Assembly: GCA_002150815.3 (NCBI GenBank)
Contig: NDFF03000011.1
Coordinates: 62,001-126,000, forward strand
Length of the DNA stretch: 64,000 nt
Direction: 5' to 3'
From: Grammothele lineata
Taxonomy: Eukaryota; Basidiomycota; Agaricomycetes; Polyporales; Polyporaceae
This document shows positions 44,687 through 56,445 of the stretch, in pieces (the stretch's first letter is position 1; each line of letters starts with the position of its first letter). The notes below the pieces were generated by a model. The model searched no databases and was not told the DNA's origin. It saw nothing but the letters and a program-made list of their open reading frames with translations. Made by a program: the position numbers and the translations under genes.

Positions 44687-45498
44687 TATTGGTATTAGTA
44701 TGGCGTGCGAGTTGTGCAGTCTGGTTGTAAGCTTTTGGTTGCGCGGAACCCCGTCTTAGTGGGTGTTCCGGCTGCTCAACGTTGCTGTCGATGTCTTCCT
44801 ATGTGTTCCTCCATGTCACTTTGTCATGCTCACTAAGGGCTGCCCATGTCCCATATTTGCTATCATGACCATCCCATTCTATCTCATTATTATGACCGTT
44901 TTCCCCCTTGCTTTTGCTTTGCGCCCGGCCTCGGACCGATCGTCTCGCTTTGTTACAACCTTCAACTTACGCATAATGTCCGATAGACGTGACAACATCC
45001 TACCGCTGTGATAAAGCCTTCCACCTGTAGCACGCTGTATCATCAACACATTATTTCGCAATTGGTTCGTTTTTCGAGCAATACAACGCTTCCGTGACGA
45101 TATCGTGATTTGTCGTGCCGTGTCTTCTCATGCTCGACGTCATCTCCATTCTCGACGAATTCTCAAGCTTCGGGACGACTGCCGATGATCTGTCGGGATG
45201 AAAATATATGCTCGAGAAAAGACAGCGCTACCAGCCTCCCGTCACGTTCTTACCACAATACAGAGCGTAGATCCACGGCGGGGGACGCGCCGACGTTAAG
45301 AATCGTTTCACGGTGAAAAGGGTGGGGACTCGGAAAACAAGTAGAGAACAGCACCGCGCCGACGTTCCGAAGACCGACGTAACTGTGGCCAGGTACCCCG
45401 AAGAAAAACAAGCTCGCGACGTATATACTCGCGCGATCGCCCCTCGAAAACCCCCGACGCCGGGCGCACGCGCCGGCGAGCCCGAGCTCGAGTCCGAG
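44687..45498. other. Convergent intergenic region
   Basis: 3' regions of HIT-like gene B (plus) and BUD22 (minus). I see no gene. Confidence 0.5.
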
Positions 45499-47385
45499 CT
45501 AAAACTTGATCTTCTTCCCCTGCGACGGGACGATCCCCGGATTGAGCTTCTCTTTGAGCCGCCGCTTCGCCTCCCAGGACGGGTGCAGCGGCTTGTCTTC
45601 CGACGACGCGCCCTTGCCACCGCGGCCGCGACCGCGCCCCGCACCCGCCCCGCGGACCGCTTCGGCGTTCGCGCCCGTCGCGCCGCCCCTCCCGGCAACC
45701 GCGCCGCCCCTTCCGAACCCGCCTCCTCCGCCCCCACGCCCACTGCCCGCGCCACCCCTGCCGCGGCCGCGGGGAGTCCCACGTCCGAAAGAGCCTGGCG
45801 CGCCACGACCACGTCCTCGTCCGCCGCCTTGGCCGCTGTATGCGTACTGTACCTCCGCCGCTACGTCTGCCTCGTGCTGCTTCTTGACGTGGTTCGCGTT
45901 TTTGCCATACTTCTTCTCCCAGATCCTATGGTGGCAGACGCGTGAGTATACAACCTTAGGATCGGGAAAGGAGCCGCGTGCAAGATAGTGTCACGGGGGG
46001 AAGGAGCAGTAAGGCATCGCGTGCACAATGGAATAAAGGGGTACAAGCATATATGCAAGTGAAACAGGCAGCGGGGACACTCACTGCCTTCGCGCACACT
46101 GCCCACGTCGGTTCTTGCGTGGGGCATCGTCTACGTCGGCCTCGCCGTCGCTGAAGTCGGACGCGTCCGAGTCGCCGCGCGTGAAGCCGACAGAGAGGGA
46201 GGGGAGGAAGGTAGACTCTCCAGCCTTTTCTCGGCCCTTTGTCTTAGTGTCCACGGCGACAGCTTTCGTTTTTGCTTTTGCTCGTGCTTTTGACTGAGGT
46301 TCCTCGTCTTCCACCAAGCTGGAGGCTTCATCAGAAGATTCCTCCTCGCCGTCGTCTGAGCCGTCTTCCTCCTCGTCTGAGTCAGAAGAGGCTGCGAGTG
46401 CAACATCTCCGTCGTCCACAGAGCCCGACTCCCAGCCTCCATCGTCCAGGCCTTCCTCGCCGTCGACGGTGCCCGATTCCCAACCACCAGCATCACCCAC
46501 CAGTTCGCTCCCACTCTCGTCTTCGCTCTCTTCTTCGTCCTCATCCAATTCTAGTCTTGCCTTCTTCGCCTTGGCTGGACGTATTGACGCTTCCACTCCT
46601 TCTTCTCCGTCTTCTTCACTTTCATCCTCGTCCTCACTCACTTCCGCATCAGCCTTCCGCTTCCCCTTGGCTGATGTCGGATCCGCAGCCTCCCGTAGTG
46701 TCTCCACCACAACATGCACGGCCTCCGCAAGCGTTTTTGAGCTCAAAAGTCTCCCGTGAACTTTGGCGGCGGAAGAACCTGACGATTGCGGCGTAACGAG
46801 GCGGTCGGCCGGAAGCTTGTCATCGAGTGCCGCAAGCATGTCGTCATTTTGCGCAAGCATCTTATCTTTGAGGACCTTAGTGCGGAGAGCGGTGTTTGCA
46901 AACAGCTCGTGGTCCGCGTTCTATGATGGAAGATTTTCGCAAATGTCGGAAACGCGAAGAACGCGAAAGTGACGCACCTTGAGAATCTCAAGCTGCTGCT
47001 CCAACTCTACTGGATCGTCGCCTTTGACATTGCCCTTTGCCTCCTGCCCTCTAGGAACGCGATTGGATAGTTTAGCGGGTTCCTTTCACGCCTGAGAGTC
47101 CATGGAACGCACCGAGCCGCCTTCAGCCGTTTTACGACCTTCCTGAGTTCAAACGCCACTGCTTTCTTCGCCGCCTTGTGTACCTCGTTGATACCATGGT
47201 GCTATCGAGCATGCTTACACCATTGAGCTATCTCCAATACTACACTTGGTGCCCCAACTCACCAGCTTCTTCCCAATAGTCTCCGCAGGATCGACCTGCT
47301 TGATTGCGGGTTTGGGCTTGCCCGAGGGACGTTTTCGTTTCAAGCCGCGTTTGCCTTGTCCCCCCTGATTCGTTTCAGCAGGCAT
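45499..47385 (-). CDS. BUD22: BUD22/SRFBP1-family ribosome biogenesis protein with RG-rich insert
   Basis: Bud22 takes part in 18S rRNA maturation in the nucleolus. Exons 47385–47263, 47201–47113, 47050–46978, 46920–about 46084 and about 45926–45499 join in phase. They give MPAETNQGGQGKRGLKRKRPSGK, HHGINEVHKAAKKAVAFELRKVVKRLKAAR, EQQLEILKNADHELFANTALRTKVLKDKMLAQNDDM, a long acidic middle (D/E/S-rich, 46100–46680) and RKNRRGQCARRQIWEKKYGKNANHVKKQHEAD. The signature C-terminus is LHPSWEAKRRLKEKLNPGIVPSQGKKIKF. Between the last two lies a Gly/Arg-rich RGG-type stretch (about 45620–45830), likely to bind RNA. The total is about 500 aa. Confidence 0.9.
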
Positions 47386-48257
47386 GGTGGTATCGAGAAA
47401 GCAATAAAAGCCAAGGCTAGCAGGGACCGAGCACGAGATATACAGAACGTCAAAACTCGACATTCGAAGCCTCCCCCACGTGCTACGGGAAACTACGGCC
47501 CGGCCGGCGTCATTTTACTAGTCATCGTCAAGACAAATAGCTCGCTACGCAGTACGATCGCGCAGGCAGCCTACTTTGAGACTTTGACTGGCCACAACAT
47601 GGCTGCTTATACTTAGATGTGGAATGTTGAACGTCAGGACCACTGGCACACCGCCCACAGAGCGCTGATCTTGCCGCATTGAGGTGCACTCTCAGCTCAT
47701 GCTGTGGTGGTCAAAAGGATGAGCGCATGGCAAAAATACGCCCATTATACCTCTTGTCAATTATTTACGACATTCATGTGTCCATTCCTTGAAAATACTG
47801 TTGTGGAACGCGATTGTTGATTCCGACCACTCGGGCGCTTAGTATGTCCGGCCGCCAAACGCGCAATTCTGCACATATCCGTATCAAACTTTCCATGGCC
47901 GTTCTCACATGCGTAGACAGCCTATCTGTAGAGTATCTTAGCTATCCGACCACGCACATCGAGCAAAATGGCCGCATAGGTTGACGGGCGCCTGTTCAAA
48001 AAAGTGACGAACATTTGTACTTGTTTGTTCCGCGCGAGTGTCGCCCAGACCCCCCTTACACACTGAATGCTCGCTTCGCTCGCAACCAAATTTAAACGTT
48101 AAACCTTGGGCAATAAGGTACCTAGATGTCGGTCTAACTCGGAGACACGCAACGGTATCGAACGTGTGTTATATTATAATACAGACCCACAAAGTCGCCC
48201 TGTGCAAGTTTAAGTTGCGATACAATCACCCCAATACCAGGCGCATAGTATTAAGTA
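47386..48257. other. Intergenic between BUD22 and the second HET gene
   Basis: It would hold the BUD22 promoter and the HET 3' end. No feature is recognised; the right part is noticeably AT-richer than the coding DNA around it. Confidence 0.5.
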
Positions 48258-51027
48258 TTATAACGGACGTCGATCTATTTCGACGCGAGAAACTGTACGA
48301 GATATTTCGGTGACGAGCGTGGTGGTATCTGGGCTACACAAGGCGGATGCAACAGTCTTGCACGAGTCCATGATCACGTCCCTTGTGACCGATGAGAGCC
48401 ACCGTTCGTGATTATCCTGAATGTCGTCGCAATGGAATGTGAAGGATTCGGGGAGTACCTCCAGTGTGTCTCCAGTCGGATCTAACGGGCTCCGCTTGAA
48501 CATGACACTTATGTTGTATTCTCGGTACCCGAAAATGGGAGATCCAGTCGCCCCCTCTTGAAAATGAGCCGTCAATTCTCGGCGTAGGTCGGCGATCTCC
48601 GGCGTGGACGTTTGGAGATGGTCCTTGTCGCAATCGTGTGTCTTCTCCCGAAACTCAGAGGGAGAAGGTGGCTCGCTGAGGAGGTAGAAGGCGGCGTAGT
48701 GAGAACCGGTGATTTTAATGGATCGAGACAAGGAAGTAGGCGCAGCGTCATCTCCCCTGTAACAGGTAGCACAGCAGCCGAGTACGAGCGTGGGATAGAT
48801 TTCAAGATAATTCTCAAGGTGTCCGCCAGCCTGCCAACGGGGTGCCAAATGCCTAAAAACAATCACTAGAGGGGGAGATCCCATCCATCGGACAGGTACT
48901 TCCTGCACTGAATGTAACCGAACTTCGTGCCGTTCCGAAGGCCATTCCAGATTGGTGGAGAAGAAAGGTGAAGAGAACGCAGCAGCCTCAAGGACATAGG
49001 GCGGCGGAGATGGTCCCGCAATGGCCTTCGTCAAGGACCACCAGAGAGCCGGAGAGTTCGTGCGGTACGTAGGTCTAGCAGAAATGTAGATTTCTTTCCA
49101 TTGCCAGCCGTCCACCCATCTGGAGTCCCCGGCGGACATGTCGAATGTAAAACATCGAAGTTGTAGGTTCGCTTGATCACCAGGGTAGCGCTCGCGTTCA
49201 GCCCAACCACAGTGATACTGAAGACGTCCATGAAGCGAACGGCCGGGTTCTTTGTACAGAGCAAGTACTGTGGGAGCGTGACGCGAATGGCCGGCCGGAA
49301 GAGACGCGGAGCACAAAGAAGCGACAGAGGAAGAAGGGGTATCAAGCACTAAAGCATCTAAGCATGGCATTGAAGCACCAGGTAGTTGCGCCATTGCAAT
49401 AGTCTCGCTGACAGTGAACACGCGGACATGAGCGCGAATCCCTTCGGGGGTCATGATAAATGTTCCCGCTGTGTCGGGGTAGGCCTTTATGACGTCAATA
49501 CATCCCATGAGCCAGATTTCGTACATCAACTGGACGTGAAGCAATCCTACCTCTCCAGCAGGGTGCGCTTCATGCGGTGTACAGTAGGTCGCCTTCTGAC
49601 CGTATGAAAATTGCGCAGGAGATGACGCGAGGATATTTCTTTCTGCCATGCCGAACCCTTCGACTTCGCCTTCCGCTAAGTCTTCGAGAACGTAATCAAT
49701 AGAGAGAGAGCGAAGGGGACGTCCCCACACGAAGAGTGTCGTGTCCGTCGAGGTCTTCATAATCTCTTCCTGAAGCCTATAAAATGCATTTCGGCCCTCG
49801 CCATACAGCGTGGGAAGGTTCACCCCGAACAGTCCGAACAAGCAGTATGCCTCGTCTTCAACCCGGGTTGTTTGACGGCTGGACGCCCACGACATTCTTG
49901 CAGCGACACTCATGTCCGTCACGTCCTTCTCGAAGCGGAGTACGCTCCGCGGCACGCCTGTGACCTGTTCGAGCACCCCTGCAAGCGTGTATTTGTTGCC
50001 GATATACGTCCAGTCGTGTGCCATGAAGTAGATCGTCTTCGAAGCGAGCATTTCTTGCAGAGTCCATCCCCGTCGATGCCAGCGGCTTGTGCGGAACATA
50101 GACCTCTCCGCTGCAGGGTCGCCGCCGGAGAAGACGTCTTCAAGGTACACGTAGCAGATGCCGGAGAGAGCGTAGTAACGGAACATAGAATTAATGGCTT
50201 CCGTAAGCTCACAGCTGCTCGTCTTATCGATGCAGCACGTGTCTGCCCACGCCCATTCAAAACCGAGCTTCTCCGCTTGGATCAAGAATTCGCGGATCTT
50301 GCTAGAGAGGAAGTGACGTGGTGTGGGTGGTTCCGTGGTAGGAGCGTAAGTTGAGAATGAACGGTTTCTTCTAGCGTCGTGACTTAAAGGGGTTGCACCG
50401 GTTGAAGGCCTAGCTGTTGTTGAGGCTGGGGTAGCAGACATAGAGCCAATCGTATCAGGACTCCCAGAGTGGCTAAGCGAATGGTCGCCGTTGATCGTAC
50501 GCTTGTTTGAAGCTGAATGGAATGTGGAGTATTGACAACGGGGCATGAAAGGCAGTCGGAGGGCCGTTACGACGCGAGTGAAAATGCGACGGGCGACGTA
50601 GCGAGGACCGGCTTTCGAAGAGGGCAGCGAGCCAGGTGCACGGAGCGATTTGCGTCGCTTGCTCGGGCCCGCCATAGTGATGAGTGCTCTCTGTAGAGCT
50701 ACGTCAACCAGATCCTGAAGTTCCTGGTGGCTGCTAGGGAGGGCCAGACGTCCGTCTGTTAGACGGTCCATTTCTACACCGGCAAAGGTTCACAGAACAT
50801 GAGTTAGAGTATTGCAGAGAGGGTCGCCGCGTTCAAAGGAGCTCACCTTCTAGTGCACTCGGTCGAGTAGCTGAAAGACAACACCGTGTGTACTTGTGGA
50901 CCATTTGGAAAGTATCCTCCTCGCCGCATGTGTTCCAGACATGGGAAAGGATCGCGTACTTCCCTTGAATGTGCTCCGGGCCTACGAAGAACTTCAGCTC
51001 TCCGGAACGGGTGTTCAACAGCCACAT
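48258..51027 (-). CDS. HET-domain protein, HET-E/vegetative-incompatibility-like
   Basis: Exon 1 (51027–50847) encodes MWLLNTRSGELKFFVGPEHIQGKYAILSHVW, the canonical HET opening. A 73-base intron (50774–50846) joins in phase to a long exon. That exon carries REFLIQAEKLGFEWAWADTCCIDKTSSCELTEAINSMFRYYALSGICYVYLEDV, FRTSRWHRRGWTLQEMLASKTIYFMAHDW, and EDEAYCLFGLFGVNLPTLYGEGRNAFYRLQEEIMKTSTDTTLFVWG. All three HET blocks are intact. A Ser/Thr-rich stretch of about 90 residues, absent from most relatives, separates the first block from the second. The C-terminal half is beta-rich and typical of agaricomycete HET proteins; no NACHT or WD repeats follow. The total is about 900 aa. Its role is inferred as non-self or stress signalling. 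Confidence 0.88.
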
Positions 51028-51839
51028 CTATGACGAATTCAACGGGTCCATGAGAAAACCTCCGTAGATGCAAGGAGGCTCTTCACTCACGATTCAGTCT
51101 TTGCATAGGATGCGAAGGGGTGATCGCATCAACTCAGACACTGTGGGCAAGTCTGAGCATACAAAGAGGACAAGAAGGACAGGGGAGGGCGACGAACCCG
51201 CCGGGATGGACATGTACATACCGTGACAGTGCTTGTGCTCTGGGGCTGTCCACTTTGATGGCGATGGGCAGTGACGAGCACTCGGACCGGTGGCCGAAGA
51301 GCTTCGCACCATTATTAATATTTGTCGCCCTTAGGCTCGCTCTTCGACAACAGCGGCATACATAATACCCACAACGGCCCGCCAATTTCCCGTGTCAGAC
51401 TTGTCCAACCTGAACTTGTCGCTGTGGCCGAAGTTGTGCGGAAGAGAGGAGAGCAAAGCTCCCTCAGAAGCCAGACAAAACCAAAAGGAGACGTTCAACG
51501 AACAGCGAATAGATGGAAAGTTGGGCAGCCTGCAGGAATCGATCAAGGCGACACGCTACAGATTACGTAATCACCGACAATTGTTCCGCATCCTCCAGGA
51601 CCTTTGGATTCATGGAGCGACTCATCATGCCGTTGGCAAGAAGTCAAATCACAAATCCTATTAGGTGGGTATCTCTGCTAATCTCATACAGTATTTACTA
51701 GACAAAGTATCGAAAGGAATGTGAGTCAAAGGAGCGCTGGTTATCTGCACAAGTACTTATCGAACACCATGATCATCCACAAAAACAAGCAGCACTTCTT
51801 GAATGAGTCCTTCAATACAGCACCTTCGAGCTCAACCTT
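51028..51839. other. Intergenic, no gene recognised
   Basis: Lies upstream of the HET gene and downstream of the nuclease-fold gene, both minus. Only short frames occur. Confidence 0.5.
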
Positions 51840-53188
51840 TCACTGCGGAGCATACACGAACGCTAGCTGATCCATCTCATCCCCATCCTGCCCCACAAAC
51901 CCGACGATTTGCCAACCAGTCGGCGCGGTGAACGACGTGCAGTCGCTGGTCGACGTGCCCGCGGTGAGCGATTTGCCTGCGCTCGTCGTCGCCTTGATGT
52001 AGAAGTTGCGTGTCTCACCCGACTTCTGACCCTGACAGAGCGTCGCCTGCGTCCAGAACTCGCCGGACGCAAGTGTCAGCGACGACTCGTCCCCTCCCGT
52101 ACCACCGTGGGTGGATGTCGTCCCGTCCACAAGCGTCAGGCCAACGCTGTCGAGGCGGTCCGCGCCGCGGAACGTCAGTTTCGCGGGCTTCGGCTTGGTG
52201 AGTGTAGCGAGCGTGGGGACGTCGCTGAACCAGGTGCCGTGGGGGCCGCCCCAGAAGCCGGACTGCTGGAAGGCGGGGGTCGAGTACGTGAAGTTGACGT
52301 TGATCGGGTTGTGGTCCGAGAGGATGTTCCCGTCATCCTGGAGGAAGAGGGTCGACGCGTAGTGGAAGCCGGTCGCGTTCAACGTCACGAGGGGGCTCGA
52401 GCGGAAGAACATCTTGTCGACCGTCTCACAGGTGTCCGTCGTGCTCGGGTTGTCGCACAGCGTCTCCTCCGTCGGTGGTACGCCCGCGCGCTCGAACTCG
52501 AGCCAGGCGTCGGAGAGCCCGGGTCCGGACGCGTTCTGCGACGCGAGGAGCGCGCGGATGGCCGTATCCGCCGTGCGCGTGTAGCGGCTGTTGGTGTCCC
52601 CGAAGATAAGCACGGCGTTGCCGACGCTGTTCGCAGCGATGTAGTCCGCCACCTGCTGGATATTCGCGTTGCGCGCGACTTCGTCTCCGTCTTCGGTGCC
52701 CGCGTCCGCGTGGAGGTTGTAGAAGTCGGCATAGACAGCGGTCGAGCCCGTGCTGTTGGCGATCTGCACGCGCATGAACGTGAAGCCTTTCGGGGTGAGG
52801 CAGTCGTCGCTGGACGCGTCCGAGCACGTGGCCCACTTGACGCGCTCGAAGTCGACCCAATCCAAGTTGGCGAGCGTGTTGAGGCCGCTGCCGAAGGGCA
52901 CCCCGCCGGACGTGGCGGTGCGGTAGGGGTGGTCATCCGTGGCGTAGATGTACGCGTGGTAGTTGAAGTCCTCCTGGACGTGAATGATATCGTAGTCGTA
53001 CTCCGCGAACTTGGACCCGATGGTGCCGGCGTTGGTGGTCTTGTCTCCGGGAACCTCGTTGTCACGACGCTCTTCCGATCTAGACCCGCAACGTTCATGG
53101 AGAGACAGGAGAACTGGCCAGAGAGCGCACGGGCGAAAGGTGCGACGCCGAGGGCGACGGCCGCGGTACCGAGGAGGGAGGCGTACAT
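51840..53188 (-). CDS. Secreted endonuclease/exonuclease/phosphatase-fold protein with jacalin-like C-terminus; frame broken in assembly
   Basis: The start at 53188 gives a signal peptide (MYASLLGTAAVALGVAPFARA) and LSGQFSCLSMNVAGL. The frame is then broken by a 19-base Illumina adapter remnant at 53063–53081. In the next frame the protein resumes with EVPGDKTTNAGTIGSKFAEYDYDIIHVQEDFNYHAYIY, the metal-site Glu of EEP folds (VQED), VYADFYNLHADAG, VLIFGDTNSRYTR (catalytic GDTN) and LSDHNPINVNFTY (terminal SDH). About 130 residues from 52240 down to 51840 resemble a beta-prism jacalin-like domain: GGTGG, SGEFWTQATLCQGQ, FTAPTGWQIVGFVGQDGDEMDQLAFVYAP. The family covers DNase I-like and inositol-phosphatase-like enzymes; the substrate is unknown. 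The gene is otherwise intact and intronless. Confidence 0.85.
53063..53081 (-). other. Illumina TruSeq adapter remnant
   Basis: The minus strand reads AGATCGGAAGAGCGTCGTG, the start of the standard Illumina universal-adapter read-through sequence, inside a coding exon at the exact point where the reading frame changes. It is not biological sequence. Confidence 0.95.
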
Positions 53189-54653
53189 CGTGCTGTGGAT
53201 GAAGCAGAGACTGGTTGGGCGAAGGCGCACACACAGCGATGATGCTTCACGATCCTCTTTGTATCCATCGTCGCGCAGTCAGGTCAGGTCAGGACGTCGG
53301 AGTCGCCGGCGGAAGGCTCTCCCATCACGCACGGATAGGACGACGCGTTTCCGATGGAGTATTCGCTTGGGGGAGGGAAATGGAAATCCCGTGCCAGTGG
53401 CTCGGCCACAAATACAGTGCACCCAGGTGCGCCCGCAAGTCGTCCACAATCGTCGTACTTCTCGGGCCCGGCAGAATAGTACTCGGCCTAAGGACCAATA
53501 CAATTTCTGCCAGACACCGCATGCTAGGCACTGTGTAGCGGGAACTCATGCTCGTTCAGCCACTCCCTCTCACGTCGCCCACGTGCGCGTGCAATCTCCG
53601 TGCGGGGCGCGGTCTTCGGCACCGGTAGCTTAGCTCTCCGAGGTAGCAACCGTCCGAGTCGGCTTCAAGGGATCCTACGCCCGATCCAGCTGACCACAGC
53701 TGAGAGGTCAGAATTTAAATGTTCTCTCCGGGTCGAACGTGGCCTCCGCCTCTGCGCAGCTTAATCTCCATCCGACCAGCTACTACGCACCAAACCCTTT
53801 GCCCTCAGCTCGAGGAGATCCCGGATCAGTTCGCTGGCATACAGACCCGGTCTATCAACGAAACAGCCTCCTCCTATGCTCACTCCGCCATGTTCGAGCG
53901 TGGGCTGCTTCGTCAGCACTGCATACTTCAGGTCTTGAGACAGGCTTCAACTCGCCACTCATGATCGCTCCCTTGCGCCATGGTTATCAGAGGCGTAGTC
54001 TCCGTAGCTGACCATATATGGGCATGGATGACAGTCGATCCATTTTTGATATATTCAGAGGCGTCCATCCTGCACCGAAAACCCGTACGTATAAATAGAT
54101 AGCAAGGTCTTCTAGTACGGTGTACCTTAGCCTAGCCTATGACGTTCTTGATCGCGGTCAGTGTCCCTTGGACCCTTGCACGTGGGGATATATCTGGAAT
54201 CTGAAAAGAGCGCCAATTGCCCGATCATAGAATAGACTGTTTGATGACGTGGGTGGTTGAACAACCCCCACAGCGTTCCTCGACGGAGAGCGCGGGGTAA
54301 CTTCCTCTATGAATAAATTTTGGCCAAGTCCTACAGTCAACTCGGTCCTTGCACTCATGCACAAATGATGGACGAACCAGATGATTCACTGTCCACTTGA
54401 TTCCGAGCACTGTCTCACTCCAAGCTTCCGAACTACAATGCGTGAGATAGTGACTGTTGAGGGCCGGGCAGTCCAAAGCTACCGCACGTCGAGCGGCCTC
54501 TCCTGAACACTACGAACGGCGTGACCGACAGCGGCTGGCTGCCAGGATCTAATGTCCAAGAAAGGCGCTACAGGGACAAGATCAGAACGAAGCATCAATG
54601 TAATGTATGCGTACCACCCGCAGATATGTACAAACGCAGACGAAAGTCCTGGT
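53189..54653. other. Intergenic, no gene recognised
   Basis: Upstream of the nuclease-fold gene (minus) and downstream of the histone-fold gene (minus). Short frames only. Confidence 0.5.
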
Positions 54654-56145
54654 CTAGAAACGGCGGCTACTCTGCGACTGCTGCGAGTATATAGTCCGTC
54701 CTGGATTGTCCGTCATCGCGTTCCGCCCGTTCGCGCCGAGGATCGAGCCCGGGGGCACCCGCCCGTCCTCTAAGTACCCGCTCGCAGGCCCGATGACCTG
54801 CCCACCTGTCGGCCACGGCGGGGGCTGCTGTGTCGCGGCTGGATTTGGTGGTTCTAGCGGCACAGACAGAGCACTCTGCGTGAGCGGAACCGCCTGGCGG
54901 CGCGTGGCAGACGTACTACTCACCGTGGACCGCTACCGCCGCCGCCCCGTTCGTGTGCGCGTGCGACCCCCGACCCCTGGATGGCCGCGTAGCATCGGCT
55001 TCCCGCGCCCGCGCCGAGCGGTTGCGAATGCGCGCACTACCGGCACGGGTCCCTGCCCGTGGTGGTGGCGGAGGAGGCGGAGCGCTGGTGGGTCCCGTTG
55101 CCGTACTGCTCGGTGTGCCTTCGTGCGAGCCGTTCGCAGATGGAGCGTTGCTCCACCGTCCACGGCCATCGCGGTGACGAGAGCGACCTGGGGCAGGCTG
55201 CGCGCTCGCGCTCGTGGCCGGGGTGGGCGTACTAGGGGTGGCAGCGCCGTTCGTTTCTTTGCCGTTTAGCTGGGCCGGCAGGGACTGCCGCGCTTTTGGT
55301 TTTGTTGCTCGGGAGGCGGCGCTAACAGAGGTGCCCGCGGCATAGGAAGGGAGGAAGGGAGGGGAAGAGGGGGCGGCGGCTGAGATGGCGGGGTCGTCTT
55401 CGAGGAGCTCGCGCTCCTTTGCTGCACGGAGCTGCATTGCTTCCACAATCGAGATGGGTTTTGGTATTGTGTCTGAAAGGCGGGCGTATTAGTATCTCAG
55501 CTTTGACAGTCCAATGAGAGGGTGAGAAATGTACCGTCCAAAAACTTGAACTCTCGACGTTTATGAGTGATGTTTGCTGCATGCTCGCGTGAGCAGTAAA
55601 CTACAGCATATTGCAGGAAAACGCTAACCCATGTCACGGTATTGAACGTGTTGTCGATTATCGGACACAGTCTGCGCGTATCCTGCCTCTGCAAGCTTTT
55701 TCACAAATTCTTCCTGCGTGCCAGGATATTAGCACGACCAAGGACAAAGCAAGGCATAAAGGAACCCTTACAGTAGCAATAGACAGCATGTAAACAGCCT
55801 CTTTCGACATATGTTGTCCGGCACCTGTAGGGAAGGCATGTTCATAGATCAGCCCACAAGTGTGAAGACGCCAGGTGCACCTTCTGCTTGCAATATGTTA
55901 TCCAACCGGTCTTGCGGGATTAGTGTATGCCCTGGCTGCCGTACACCGAGCCTTCTACGGCCCTTGGCCGTGGACGCGTTCTCGTCCTCCTCTCCTTCCG
56001 GTTCCATGCCATCGTCCACCTCGTCGTCAAGCCCCGAGTCGAGCTGGTCAATCTCCTCCTCATCTGCGTCGGAGTTCATGCCGGAGTTTGTGTAAGGGAC
56101 GGAGTGGCGGCCGTCGGCAGAGATGGTGGTGAAGGACGTGGTCAT
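54654..56145 (-). CDS. Histone-fold protein, Dpb3/CHRAC1-like
   Basis: The start at 56145 gives MTTSFTTISADGRHSVPYTNSGMNSDADEEEIDQLDSGLDDEVDD, then the CBF/NF-Y-type histone fold: GHTLIPQDRLDNILQAEGAPGVFTL, AGQHMSKEAVYMLSIAT, EEFVKKLAEAGYAQTVSDNRQHVQYRDM, and HKRREFKFLD. The helix–strand–long helix order resembles Dpb3 (DNA polymerase epsilon) and the CHRAC small subunits. The tail (about 55440–54920) is Ala/Pro/Ser/Arg-rich and disordered. A frame ends at 54916, but an intron near 54920–54956 would extend the protein to 54654, ending NPGRTIYSQQSQSSRRF, which I think more likely. There are about seven exons. The partner histone fold is not in this window. It is divergent from the oxygenase at 56446. 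Confidence 0.72.
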
Positions 56146-56445
56146 GGAGCGAGCTGGCGCGGGCGCCCAGAGCACGGACAGATGCAGGGAGGGAACGGAC
56201 GCGTAGCGAGGTGGGCGCGGGGGGCGAGGGAACGTGCAGAGAGAGGAGTTCTTACGCGTCAACGGGCAGCTGAGCCGCGGGGGACAGGTTCCTTCCAGCA
56301 GCAGGGCGCGGCTTGGGCGCCTCGCTGCCGGTGCCGTCCATCTAATCTTATCTTCTCCGCTCTCCCCGCCTTATCCTGTCGAGGCCCGGTTCATGGCCCC
56401 TCTTGCCGCTGCGGCACCGATTGCATCGTCAGTGTTCTCCTTTCT

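Noticed and set aside
47170..47240. tRNA-like D-arm on the minus strand (GATAGCTCAATGGTGTAAGC)
   Set aside because: No matching T-arm or acceptor stem follows, and the sequence lies in the first intron of BUD22 running into coding exon 2.
52385..53230. A 281-codon minus-strand frame that looks like a separate gene
   Set aside because: Only its first 35 or so codons are real; after the adapter remnant it is an Arg/Thr/Ser-rich shadow of the true frame.
51909..53633. A 574-codon plus-strand open frame
   Set aside because: It is antisense to the nuclease-fold gene, has strongly biased composition (Arg/Val/Glu-rich) and no domain; a shadow of GC-rich coding DNA.
55927..56445. Upstream extension of the oxygenase frame, reading through the histone-fold gene
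   Set aside because: The extension is antisense to exon 1 of the histone-fold gene; the family start lies at 56446 or 56470.
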